DNA of 64,000 nucleotides. Origin: Metallyticus violacea. Lineage: Eukaryota > Arthropoda > Insecta > Mantodea > Metallyticidae. How positions within the stretch are numbered: the first letter of the stretch is position 1; each line of letters begins with the position of its first letter. The notes below the pieces were generated by a model, which saw nothing but the letters and a program-made list of their open reading frames with translations, was not told the origin of the DNA and searched no databases. A program made the translations under genes and the position numbers. Below are positions 33,697-45,859 of the stretch, piece by piece. Where the stretch lies: NCBI GenBank assembly GCA_030762175.1, contig CM060831.1:80135001-80199000 (forward strand). Reading direction: 5' to 3'.

Positions 33697-36600
33697 CACC
33701 AGCGAGGAAGCCACTTCCAATGTCTTGGATCGGGGATACATTTTCGGCGAGACCAACTACGGGAACGCACCATCACCCCATCACAAGGCCAGGTATGCCA
33801 ACCACACAGTTACCAGACGTAGCTGCGCGTGTTTCCCATTCGGTGTTGGGTATTCTATTGTACCCCTGCAAGGTAGCGATTTTTATAGAGCGCCGAGGTC
33901 TACAAATGTACAGAACCATGCTAAGCAAACCAGCCCGGTAGTTTCCCAAATATATCCGCATATGTATAAGTATAGTCAGTCAGAAGAGGTTCCACACAAC
34001 CCTCAATATTTAGCACAGTATGAACAAGAGAGTACACAAACTTCTAATGTCTTATCCAAAAATTCATTTAAGAAGAACATGACGCTTGGAGTTTCTAGTG
34101 GGGACAATACCAAAAACATATTTGTAAGTCCAGAATCTAAAATCGGTTCAAATCCACAGTGGCAAAGCGAATTCCTTATTGAAATGCCGCTATCTGTAAC
34201 AAATACTGGAGGTCAGTGGGGTCTTGGGGAACACCAAGTGTATTATAAGAACAATATAATTCATTCAAATAATAAACAGCTCCTTTCAGACTTTTCTGGA
34301 GAACACAAGTTGCAAAAAGGTGATATGAATTCAGAGCATTTTAAGATTTTAGAAAAAGATAATAGCAATGCAAGTATTCCTGAAGAACTTGGTGTACAAA
34401 CTAATTTTAACACAATATTTCAGAATAATAACCTTCTCTCTGAAGAACAAAATAACATCGCATCGCCCCCACACAAACATGACGGAGGAAGAGATACTCT
34501 GATTTCAAATGGAGCAATGTACATAGTCGGAAGTCCTGTAAAGAACCAAAATCTGCAGCAAATAGAGCCAGTTGATATTTTATCCATGACAAACAATAGC
34601 TACAAATTCCATGAAGGGCTATCAGTGATATTAAGAGATGGAAGGGAGATGAAAGGAAATATTGAAAACCATTTGCAAAACACAACTAAAGATATTGACT
34701 TAAATTCTTCAAATCAGAGTCTAACAAATGACCACAAAGAAACTTTAGAATTAGTCGACATACCTGTTACGAACGAACACCGACAACAAAAGTACATTAT
34801 TCTATCCGAGAATGGGTCTCCTTTTGGCTTCGACACATCTAGAGAAATAGACGACAGTATTGCTAGTGAAGAAAACATCGACAGTATTGAAAACATAATA
34901 TCTCAACATTATCTAAAGTCCCATGCAAATGGCTACTTCATACCCAACATAGGTGTGGGAAATCATTGGAAATTCAGTAAGCCAGCGACAGTAAACAAAA
35001 AGAAATTTCTTCCTTCATGGTTGCAACAACCAAAACCGGACGTTGATAATGATTCTGGATTTAGAATATTAAAAGAAAGGGTTTTCTCTGGCAATAGCGG
35101 AATGAGACGTGTCTACGAAGAAGAACCCTTGCATCGCATTAGTGATATATCCTTGGAGCAGGCTGACGAAGACAATAAGGACAGCGATGAGAGCTTCAGT
35201 TATGGATGGGAAGATGCTGAAAACGAATACATGGACATAATTGCTCCGTCCTACAATGCACTCTGGAATCATCATCGTCCAGTGAGGAAAATACGCACCT
35301 TCCCAAAGCCAAGCAGAAAATGGAATAAGAAGAGAGGGAAAGCTTGTGCCTATAAAAAACTTCTGTCATCTTTAGGTTTATCTGAACCCTTGTGCAGGGA
35401 GAAGAATTTAGATACCAAATTTCATAAGACGAATTCTGTGACAGCAACCAAATTAAACTTTTTTAATAGACCAAATTATTTTCCTGTAAGCTATGATGCT
35501 TCTAAACTTTTTGGTGATAATTTAGGTATGACGGTTTCTAAACGAGTGATGCATCCCATTGTTGGCCTCAACAGTCCCTGGTGTTGCAGAGGCTTTTATC
35601 CATATCGTAATCGTGGTGTTCACAGATTGGACTGCGGTACCAAACGAAAACAGCTCGACATCAACGATCAGAACAGAAGGGAGTGTAGTACCTGTATGGA
35701 AACAACCAATCGTCGAGAGAAGAAGGAGATGCTTGTTTCTGAGCACAATGGCGCCACCGTGCACTGTTCCCAAGAAAGAACAAGTCCACATCAACTGCCA
35801 TTCACCCGCTTGAGTGCAACGGAAACAAATTTGGCAGCTAAACAAGAACAGGTTGAAGTGGGCATAATGGACAACAGTAGAGTGAACGTAAAATTCTTTC
35901 AAGGGCCTACTGTAGCTACAGAAACGTGTTCACATTTGAAGAAGGATCTCGAGGACAGCATCGGGACTGGGCAGCAAATCTCGTCAAAGCAGAATTGTGA
36001 GGCAAATAAGGAACAGCTTCCATGTTTGGAGCATGAACACCGCGAACTTGAAATTGTTAAAAACGATGCAACAAAGAATAAGTTAAACGAATTAAATTTA
36101 TTGACAGAAGTAGAAAAACCTTGCAGTATTCATCCTACTGTGAACCATCATATAAACCAGAAAAAAAATCAACTGAGCGTCCAAGGAAGCAAAATGTATA
36201 CATTTACATATCCATATCTTTATCACTCTTTGTTTCCCTATAACAGTTACGTTATTCGAAATTCATTAAATCGTTTACACCCTGGGCCCCATGGAGAACA
36301 AATAATTGAAGTTAAACCTGTAGGCAGTTCTTGTAAGGGAACTATTCCTCAAGCAGGTACTTACGAAATCCTCATACCTAGTCATGAATCCGTCAAGTTT
36401 AATTCCCTTGCAAAGGCAGAGTGTAAAAAAACAAACAGTTTCACTTCAGAGGCGACAATCCACAAAGGTGACGAAGTGTTTGGGAAAGAATGTTCTCACC
36501 CGTTACATTCCCAAGAGCATAATATAATAACAAAACAAAATGGACACAATTATTTGCCACTAGTATGCAACGTTTCTCATGTCCCGCTGTTTGAACACGG

Positions 36601-39600
36601 TATCAGACTTCCAGTAACAGAAGAAGAACAAGGGAACCAAATTGCAGTAAACATAATCAAGGATAAAATCCAAAAAGTGGACGAGAAAATCGACCATTCA
36701 TTCCATGCACATGACGGTGTTTGCAAACACTACAAGTCAGAACTCCACATATTGCAAGGGCCTACAAAGGAAGCAGAGCTAATTGCAACAAGCACAGAAG
36801 TTAACAACAAATTGTTCCCGTTTTGTAAGAACCACACTTCACCTCTTCCCGAAGAAAATGCATTCAAGACTGAACACATTAAAGTTAAAGATGAAACAGT
36901 TTGCACTGGGCATCACACGCATCCTCACTTCGTTGTTAATAAAGGAGAACCAGTTGTTCATATGCACAAAGAGGTCAAGGAAAGTGAAGTAAGTACTAGC
37001 AGTCATGAAATTGCTGCGTTTTCCTCCCATTCTAAAGATTATGGAGGAGATAGAGTTGAGATTCACATAATTAATAAAAGTGATGAAGATGTTAACAAAA
37101 AAATAGCTCACATTGATGAAAATACTGCTAACGTGAACTTTGAACAAAATCTTAAAATAGTATTCAGTAACGAATGTGACGTTAAACCAAATAAGACCGA
37201 GGTTGGGTGCGAGAAACAAATTCAAGTGAGTCAGCTTCCTACCTCCGTAACGCTAAACCGGGTAGATGAAATCCACAATAAACATTATCCAAAACTGGAA
37301 TTTGAGAATACTCCCAAGCACATAAAACACAGCAATGATAATCGGTATAAATATTTAAGTAATTACGCCTACTTGTTGGGGCGGCTTAATGAAGCGCATA
37401 TGGCTACTTATGGAGCTCCATATGGTCCATATTATTACATGGACAAACACGGAGAACTAAACCACGGACTAGGATCAAATGAAATGAAAAAATATCATGT
37501 TTCACACGAAAATACCGAAAAGGAGAAAATAATAAAAGTCGGTTTGGGACATAAAGATAGACCTAATATCGGCACCATGTCTCATACGGCACAGTTTGTT
37601 AATCATTACGACACCATACCAGATGCAGGTGGAGCAACGGTATGTAAATCTTCTGTTAACGTGTTAGACAAACTGAACAAAGAAGTAGAAGTTGCTCACC
37701 CAAACTTTCACTTTAACTTTCACCAGGAATTTTCACCTGATAAGGTGAATACAATAACCTCAGTACCTAAAAACATGCACCACATTGACTCGCACATGAC
37801 AGTAGATGCAGCTTTGAAAACATATTTTAATTCGAAGGAAAATGTTGAGACTGACTTAATAGAAAAACATGTTAAACAAACTGATACTCTTACCTCCGAA
37901 TTGCATACAGATGCACAATGCTCTTCAAGAAAGGAACAACTTGAAGTAGACATAGTTAAAAATGGTCGAGGTGAAGTAAATACAATCACAGAATTAAATG
38001 CTCCATCTAGTTATCAAAATTTAGACATAGCTCAGTTCCAACCTCATTCCTTCCACGACAATAAGTGTACCAACGCTGGAGAACACCGCCATGTCCATTC
38101 ACAACATTACCCAGAAGTTCATATAAAAGACCACTTTTCTAAGAGGTTTGTTGACCACAAAATAGACGAGAAAATGCATAACACCCTACAAACCAACGAT
38201 GGCCGTTTTGTAAGGGAAGAATCCTATAAGAACAAAATGCATGATGAAATTGAGGAAGCTATGGATACAAGCGCTGCCAACCAAAAGATGGGCCATTCTC
38301 CCCTCCCTAGCACCCACTATGATCAATATCGGTATGTAAACCTAGCTCCTCAAGAAGAAACAATGTCCACCAAACACAGAGCTAGTGGCGATAACTCTAA
38401 AGAACAACATACCGCGATCATGAAGGAAATTGGAAATGTTGAGTCCGAGCTCACCAATACATGTCAAGATATAACTGAAAAACCAAGGGAAATGATTCCT
38501 GAACCTACTCACACGTGTTCAGTTGTAGGATCTGTCGATACTGTGGACCAAAATACTTCCTTAAGGGAAAATACAGAAATTGTTGCGAAGAAACATCTAA
38601 ATCACGATGCAGTCTTTAGAAACAATGAAAACTTTGAATCACCTCACAACAATACCTTGAATGAAGAGATTATTATAAAGCAGCACGATGATCACCAAAT
38701 GAAGATGGAAGCAGGAACTGCTCTAGAAACAAACGATAGTGCGACGCTTCGTGAGCAGTTAATACAGGATAACGTTTTTCATCATACTGCAGACGCTATT
38801 CTAAAACCAGGCATTGAAAATTTAGAATTTCTTCGAGGCTTATATCAAAAGCAAGCAGGTTTGGAACTGCTGAAACAGCTGCAAGGAAATTATTGGCAAA
38901 AGAATGGCATACAATATGATCAACAGAAGATGCTTGTCAACCATATACCCCGCCACCAACAAGAATTTCATATTGAAGTTCCTCAACATACACTTGAGGC
39001 AACATTAGGTAAAGATATTTATGAAGTAGAGGAAGGAAGAAAAAATTTAGGAATTTTAAATAAATTCGAAGTTGTAGAAAATAAACAGCAGGAACTGCAA
39101 CAGAAAGATGTTCAACAAATCACCAAGGAATATGTAAACGTGAAGAACAATCACAACAGCCAGGAGTTACTTAATAAAGAGCATCAAAAGAATCTAGCAT
39201 GGATTGTGATAAATACTCCCAATAACCACCAAGATGTACAAAATCTGCAAGCAAACGCAGAGAACAGTCAGACTTCACAGAAAACTAACCAGAAATATAA
39301 ACATTTGGATAATATCTATGGACAACCATCTATGGAAGAAATGAATCGCATTCAAAGTCTGCATAGGAAACACGAATTGGAAGAAGTGCATCATCAAGGA
39401 TTTCTTCAAGGATCAGCGCAGGATCATGTTTTCCATCAACAAGCCGGTCCTTACTATAATTCTCAATACACAAATGTCCTCAAAGACAAGCCATACCTCT
39501 CAGAATTTCAGGACTCTTCAAATATCCACAATCTACGTGGAGAACATTTTTACAGTCAATCACATCAGGAAGAAAAGAAAGCCTTTAAGGATGAATCCAA

Positions 39601-39793
39601 ATCCGATATTATAAAATATGTGAAACCTTGGAGCCCCAAGATTCCCATTGTACCCTCAATAATCGGACAACACCCATTTAACCCTCAGAAACATATTTTT
39701 TATCATAATTTAGGACAGCAAGGTCCCACGTCTATCCACAGTTATAGTTCTATAGAAACACAGATACCTCGCCCATATATCAGCTCTGTTTGA
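33697..39793 (+). CDS. Gene 1 exon 5: giant low-complexity secreted region (about 2030 aa)
   Basis: A 6.1 kb uninterrupted coding exon after a TTTACAG acceptor, phase 2 in, ending in TGA. It encodes residues 206-2237 of the full protein. The frame stays open 50 bp upstream of the acceptor but has no ATG there, so this is a terminal exon and not a separate gene. Composition is strongly polar: Asn, His, Glu, Lys and Gln dominate, with scattered Tyr clusters, for example around residues 1422-1460 (NYAYLLGR, PYGPYYYMD). Short E-[VIL]-x-[VIP]-P motifs (FLIEMP, YEILIP, FHIEVP) echo the FDYEVQVP and YHLEVP motifs of exons 2-3. Cysteines are sparse, with a few close groups (CACF, WCCRGF near residue 834, CSTC). 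His-rich spots such as GHHTHPHF could bind metal or take part in quinone cross-linking; that is inference. No catalytic domain, membrane helix or known family recognised. Confidence 0.82.
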
Positions 39794-40200
39794 GGGGACA
39801 TGCTTGTAAACATATGTGCCATTTTGTCTAAAAACTTATTTATTGTATTTATTACTACATGCATTATTAAGCTAATTTATTTGTTAGTTTATTTTTTCAT
39901 CCCAATCATCATTCATTAGAACTAAGTGAAACTAATGTTGTAAATTAATGCTTTGCTGTTGTATTTCATAAATTGAAGATTTTATTTATTTTTTTCATCC
40001 GTATGCACAGAAGTACAGTGAACATGTATTCAGCTATAAAGAGCAAACTTTCAATTTGTAAAGAATTTGTTTCACTTATTTACTGTTTGCTAAACATGTA
40101 TTATTGTTTATTATAGCAATAACTTAAAATGGTACTTCTTATGCTGTGCAAATGTAATGAAATGTTCCTAAATAAAAATAAACGTTCTGAATTGTGATAT
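39794..40200 (+). terminator. Gene 1 3' UTR with two poly(A) signals
   Basis: AT-rich sequence after the TGA contains two AATAAA hexamers at 40171-40176 and 40177-40182, giving a 3' UTR of about 400 nt. A further AATAAA occurs near 40388 and could extend it. No other coding potential seen here. Confidence 0.6.
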
Positions 40201-40202
40201 GT

Positions 40203-40960
40203 ACTTTTTATTTTTAGACCATGCGGGGGATATTAACGGGCAACAAAAGGAGGAACGACAGCAACACGTGGTCTCTGTGTCGGGTGCACTGATGTTCGAC
40301 CTGAACGTTTGCATTTTTTTTTTTTCCATTTGTTTAATGTTCAATTGTTATTTTTAAATGCGTTTTGTACTACACACTCTTTTAGTTAAATAAAATTACT
40401 TTTATTAAACGTTTTAAAATATTTTACTTATTGTCCGATAATATCCTCCTTAATTACATTTATTAACAAGATGGAATCCTTTCATTGATAGTTTTTCGAG
40501 ACTCCGATGTTGCCATTTCGCTTAAGAGCATTGCATTAAAAACTGGGAAGAACTTAAAATGAAATTTTGGGATTATTGATGGCAACAAATTCATTCCGTG
40601 TACCATGTAAATATGGAAAATGTTGAAGGATACAATGCAAACCTGTTATGTTTTCAATTGTTCATCTTTAAGCATTTAATTCTTAGCTTTAACAATAGGA
40701 GAGTATTCGACGATCTACACTCTACAGCGATATATAGGAAGGAATGTAATAATACAGGAACAAACACAATGAATCCGTTGTAGATGTGCATTTATGACTG
40801 ATGTCCATTTATAAACGATCGATGCTTTTCAGTTTCAATAGTTATTTTTCTGCCTCCATTTGTGAGAGAGTGAAAGCAAAGAGGATCAGAGATTAACCCG
40901 TTATAAGACATGAATTTCTATAATTGAAATTCAGAGGCCTTGCAATAGACGATAAACTCT
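40203..40960. other. Downstream of gene 1, no gene seen
   Basis: No recognisable coding, RNA or element structure. Confidence 0.4.
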
Positions 40961-40965
40961 TATGG

Positions 40966-41245
40966 ACCGTCACGGGTGGCCGAGGTCGTTAAGGCGCGGA
41001 CTCGTGAGCGGGAGGTCTGGGGTTCGATTTCCACCAGGACCGTCCTCCCTGACTGAGGTTTTTTCCAGGTTTTCCTCAGTCCTCATAACTGGCAAATGCC
41101 GGGAAGGTACCCTAAACATAGGCCTGGAACGTTTTCTCCCTTAAAAACAAATCCCTTCCCAATATATCATTTCATTTCATGTATCATCAGTGTTCACCAT
41201 CTGTAGTGCCTCTGGAGAAAAAACGGACATTAAACACCATTAAAA
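40966..41245 (+). mobile_element. SINE-A copy 13 with 12-bp target duplication
   Basis: Full forward copy, ACCGTCACGGGTGGCCGAGG to TTAAACACCATT plus A's. AAACTCTTATGG at 40954-40965 is repeated at 41246-41257. Confidence 0.9.
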
Positions 41246-41257
41246 AAACTCTTATGG

Positions 41258-42980
41258 TTCAAATTACCTTAAAATGCATAAATTCACAAGAACCATAAAC
41301 TTTTCACCAGTAACTAATAAAATTTTGCAATGTACGGAATAATAGAAGGAATTTTTGTCAAAGCAATACCCGCTTTAGAAAAATTGTCTTATTTGAAAAT
41401 TTTTCTGGGGGTGCTGGTTACGAGCACTGTAACCGTCGGTTTCCGATAGACAGTAGTTTTAGTCTTTGGTAGTTTTAGCTTTAGTTATTAGTTTTGAATT
41501 TAAGTTTTAGTAGTTAAATTATAGCTGGCTACCAGTTATAGCTTTGTTTGCTAACTGCCTTCCAGTTAGAGAATTGCTTGAGTATTTTAATTTGAGGTTG
41601 TTTTGTTAATTTGCGTTTTATTAATTAATTTTGTTTAATTAGTTATAGATATAATATATACAATTAATATTAAAATGTAAGAGATAATAAAAATATAATA
41701 AACTATAGAATGTGTAATATGAGCCCTGGTGTAGGCATCTAAGTGCCAGGATGACGTATTACAGATTTTATTATTATTATTAGTCCCCCACAAAATAAAT
41801 AAATAAATAAAGACCGCCAGTCAAGACACCGTAAGGGGAGGACTGCTTGACTTTTTTTTTTTACCACTGCCAGCCCATTATCTCAAGAATTGTGGGCATT
41901 CACTCTGGAATTGGATTTTTGAAGCCTGGACGCCATTAGGTGCAGCTATGTTACCTATGATTCACTGGGGGAAGGGGGTCCTTAAACTTATGAGTATAAT
42001 AATACGGAATGAATGGAGCCTTACAGCTATATGGCATGCACATTCTCAGAATAAAGAAAACCACGAAAGCCTGACCAAAAATGAAATCCAGAGCTTTCGG
42101 ATTAATAGTTGTTAACGCTAGCACTGGACCACGGAGGTGCTTCTGCGTGATATATGAACGTAAGTTCCTTACAATGCTCCGTTAGTTGATAATTTATTGT
42201 TAGGTAATGCAGCAATGTCAACAATATAACCTCAATATTTTATAATTCAATAAAAATATTGTAAGAAGTTTGAACTTCAGCGGTACAGTCCTTGAGACAG
42301 TAAACTCGGTAAATTACTGTAGTGATTATTTTGATTATACATACAGATGTTCGGGTCAAAACATATCCCTTTGTTTCATTTAATGACAACCGTTCTCCTT
42401 AAATATTGCATACTTAAGAAAATTCGTAGTAATCCCATATTTTGGTTGTGAAACTGAACTAGAATGCAAGTGGAATGTAAGAACCAATATTTATAAATAT
42501 ACATGACTTCGCGAATATTATAAAGAAGTACTCTAATCTGCAGCTGCGCTAAAATTAAAAAAAAAAAAAAAAAATCGGAAATGTCAGAAAGTGGCACCGC
42601 GAGCACAGCAGCTGCGAAGAATTGCTAGATGCAGTGTTGCCAACATCGGTGGCTTCGCTTTTAATCCGGTGGCTTTTAGCTAGTGTTCAGAGGGAAAAAC
42701 TGCAATTGGCAACCAGAAATATTTTGAGACGAATTTGAAAGTTAAAGCAGAGACTGTATCGCTACAAATATGGCAATGCTGAAGAGAACGTCTATAAGAA
42801 AACTGAACAATTGAGTGAAGTGAATAAAACATAGCAGATACACAGTAGACTCTACGGTATAGTGATAGCTTTAAGTCAAATCGAAGTGAATAAACAAACG
42901 CCAAAACTAGGTAATTATACTTTCCTCGAGAGAAGTGATATCCGGAAAACTGAAAATATAACTACGGTCTAGTAGTGACT
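41258..42980. other. No gene seen; possible LTR-like TTTAGTT-rich segment at 41400-41760
   Basis: The 41.4-41.8 kb part is TTAGTT-rich and ends in a (ATT)n run, reminiscent of decayed LTR or element ends, but I see no partner LTR. The rest is unremarkable. Confidence 0.3.
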
Positions 42981-42984
42981 TCCT

Positions 42985-43320
42985 TACATTATTACGACCT
43001 GTTTGGCGCACTCCCGCCTTTTCCGACAATGTGCATGAGAATAAGCTTGAATGTTGTGATCAGCCAGAAAAAGATACCGTAACCCCGAGTCATCAAGCAA
43101 AGAAGGGGCGTATATAGCACATTTCGTGTAGTACTCCTGCATAAATTTGAATCATGAACAGAACCAGGCCACTCGGCGCTAACGTTGTAAACTTTCTTCT
43201 GTGTCACATATCGCCTAAATACGAATGCTGACATAACCCTCGCCCTCGAATATTGATAGTTTTTTAATTTCTATCTGGGTGCAATCTAATGCACCTACAA
43301 CACTTGGTAAATGAAAGCGA
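42985..43320 (-). mobile_element. PIF/Harbinger transposase fragment
   Basis: Reverse strand reads FHLPSVVGALDCTQIEIKKL, then GEGYVSIRI, and, after a frame shift, VYNVSAEWPGSVHDSNLC with RGYGIFFWLITTFKL after it. VVGALDCTQI (first catalytic Asp) and AEWPGSVHDS (second) are signatures of the HARBI1-like DDE nuclease. Stops and shifts show it is dead. No terminal repeats found. Confidence 0.7.
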
Positions 43321-43989
43321 ATTTTCACATCAACTTTGCATTATTCATTTCATGCATTTGTTTTGGGGATATGAATGCAGTTATGAGATTTTTGTAAAAT
43401 ATGACCCAAAAGTTTGACACTCAAAATCTCAAATACAGGATGTGCAACTTACCGTGAAAATATTTCCTTGCGATTTCTTGGGGTTAGTGTTTTCCCCGAG
43501 TTTCATCGCTATTTGGCAGAAATTCTGATGTTAAAAAACAAATACATTCAGTCTCAACACGCATCAGCTCTTTACACCTACTCATAGCTCTTCTTTCTCT
43601 CGCATACACGAATGAATGTGGAATGTTATTAACTGATGGGAGTGCAGTATGCCCTCCCTTAGACTACAAAATCTGAAGTTGTAGATACACGTAACTAGTT
43701 GTGTCTTCGCTTTATTCACACCAAAAGTGCACTACCGATGTGGAAAAACGAAGTACCGCCAAAGGAAGTTACAACTTAAAAACACTGAAAAGGTAGCATC
43801 TACTTCTGTTTGGTTTTATATCATCTTAAGATTTGCAGTTTCGCTCCCAACAGTGCAACTCAATACAGTAACATTAGCCGTTGTGACTTTTGATGCTGGT
43901 AGTGAAAATCTGTGTTTGGAAATGGGTAAACAAAGTTCCGTTCTCTCAGAAATTTAGTAAAGAGGGAAGGAAATGCTAATTTAAAAAAT

Positions 43990-44300
43990 ATTTAGAACAT
44001 TTGAGGACTAATATAGTGAGATATAAATTTTGTCGTTGCAATTTAAAGGCGAACTTTGATGATTTAATTGATCATTCAAAGATAAATAAACATAAAACTG
44101 CAAAAACAATACTGATGTTTTCTCCCGCCGGTTAGGTTGCGGTTGAAGCCACATTAGCCTTATTTATAGCATGTCACACATCTGTACTTAACGTTGGTCA
44201 TAAACATTTTAAGAGAAGTGAACAAAACTTCATGGTACAAAGTGCAGTGACCCTCATTTTCATAGTGAACGTAAAAGTGATATTGGGGAAAGAGAATGTA
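43990..44300 (+). mobile_element. hAT-type (ZBED-like) N-terminal fragment
   Basis: Forward reading CRCNLKANFDDLIDHSKINK with HKTAK after it, then (past a stop) VAVEATLALFIACHTSVLNV, GHKHFKRS. This looks like a decayed BED-type zinc finger plus the following AE..L..F.A.HTS..S.DH motif of hAT-derived ZBED proteins. The first Cys pair is incomplete. Confidence 0.45.
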
Positions 44301-44642
44301 GTCTCTTAATAAATAAATCTACTGATATAGTTAGAAATATGCATTGTCTGTTATTCAAATAATAAATGCACAATTATTTAAAACTGGGTTTTTTGCCTTG
44401 CCTGCAGTTTAAGACTGCTTTAAAAGAACATCGCTAAATATAAAACAGACGTAAGTTTAGGCATAGAAAATGCCAGTACCAAGGTGGGATTTATCAGAAA
44501 CTAAAAGTTGATGTTCCAAAAATCGTTTTAATAAGATGTGACTGTCATTCACTGCAATTGGCTATTTCATCTGCTTGCGCCGATACTAAAAACGGTATTT
44601 AATGGCCAATCCCATTGTGTTAATATTCGATACTTGCTCATG

Positions 44643-45857
44643 CGAGGGTAGGTCCATAAGTTTCCAGCCTCGCGATAAGGATTGTCGTCTTCACTAAAGT
44701 CTTATCTGTGTCATGCCTTATCTGTTAAATAAATAATTGCAGCTGTAACTGTGTTCAGTTGTTCAGATATAGTTGCATTAAGAAGGTTATGTGTAGAAGA
44801 TTGTAACATGTTCAAAATGGAGTTTCGAGCTGTTATTAAGTTCTTCACAAAAGAAGGACTTACTCCAAATGAAATTAAACAGCGATTGGACGGTGTATAT
44901 GGGGAAGCATCTTCCTCATATTCTACCGTAAAAGAATGGGCCAAACTTTTTCGAAGGGTTCGAGAAAGCATTGAAGACGAAGAACATGCAGATCGGCCCT
45001 TGGAAGTGCTCACTCTTGAAAACATCGCTCTTGTGGAAGGAGAAATTATGGAAGAGCGGCGGCTCAAAGTTACAGAAATAGCAGCAAGGTTGGGCCTTTC
45101 TAAAACAACAGTCCTTCGAATTATTTTTTAATATTTAAACATAAATAAGGTCCGTGCCTAGACTTCTTTCATCAGTCTAAAAGCAGCAACGAGTCATCTG
45201 TTGTCAGGCATTTTTGGAGCTCTGCCGTGACAACGTGAGAGAATTTCTGCAAAGCATTGTTACAGAAGATGAAACTGTGGTCCTCTACTATGATGCCTTG
45301 TCCAAAAGAGAATCAATGGAGTGGCGTAAACCTGGCGAAGCACCGCCTCTAAAGGACAAGGTCACTCAGTCAACCAAGAAGATCATGGCCACAATCTTTT
45401 GGGGCTGTGAAGGAATACTCTTCATTGACTTCAAGGAGAGGAACACCACAGTAAATGGGGAGTACTATGTTGGCCTACTGCACAGACTACGTGCTTCCAT
45501 CAAAGAGAAAAGGTGAGGGAAGCTGAGTGGTGGTGTGCGCCTTCTTGAAGACATCGCTCCTGTGCACACAGCTCTTGTTGCAAAGGAAGCTGTGAAGAAA
45601 TGTGGCTTCAAGGAGATCGACCATCCACCCAACAACCCAGATCTAACTCCCAGTAACTATTTCCTCTTTTCAAAACTCAAGAAGGACCTTCGAGGAAGGA
45701 AATTTAAGTGTGACGAAGAAGTGATGGATGTTGTTTGTGCCCATTTTGCAGACAAGACTTCTGACCAATTAGGGGAGAGGGATTGAAATGTTAATTCAAA
45801 GATGTGAGAAGCGTGTTGCAATAAATAGTTAGGCCAGAAACTTATGGACCTACCGTC
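44643..45857 (+). mobile_element. Mariner copy 3, inactive (family M1)
   Basis: Ends GAGGGTAGGTCCATAAGTTT and, inverted, AGAAACTTATGGACCTACCG. The transposase is nearly complete but in three pieces: 44808-45131 (FRAVIKFFTKEGLTPNEIKQ ... LGLSKTTVLRIIF, then stop), 45214-45516 (ELCRDNVREFLQSIVTEDET ... VNGEYYVGLLHRLRASIKEK, stop TGA at 45514) and 45535-45786 (RLLEDIAPVHTALVAKEAVK ... DYLTPSNYFLFSKLKKDL region). The second catalytic Asp in HDNAP is kept as EDIAP, and the third Asp (APSD) is changed to PSN, so the catalytic triad is also damaged. Confidence 0.88.
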
Positions 45858-45859
45858 AT

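Larger units (their letters stand above)
14613..39793 (+). other. Gene 1: five-exon gene for a giant secreted repeat protein (2237 aa)
   Basis: Gene-level model. Exons are 14613-14666, 22756-23030, 23451-23569, 31819-31987 and 33697-39793; coding length is 6714 nt including the stop, giving 2237 residues. Every intron has GT-AG borders and exon phases chain without a break (0, 2, 1, 2). A TATA box lies 47 bp before the ATG and two AATAAA signals lie about 380 bp after the stop. The product has a hydrophobic N-terminal signal peptide, a Tyr/Pro repeat zone, a Gly/Tyr segment and a very long polar region rich in His, Asn, Glu, Lys and Gln, with no membrane segment or enzyme motif that I can see. 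Introns 1 and 3 (about 8.1 and 8.2 kb) are filled with transposons. I do not recognise the family. An extracellular structural role is inferred from composition only. Extra small exons in the long introns cannot be excluded. Confidence 0.78.

Noticed and set aside
34407..37989. Several antisense open frames of 60-128 codons under exon 5
   Set aside because: Shadows of the coding strand without start context, homology or composition of their own.
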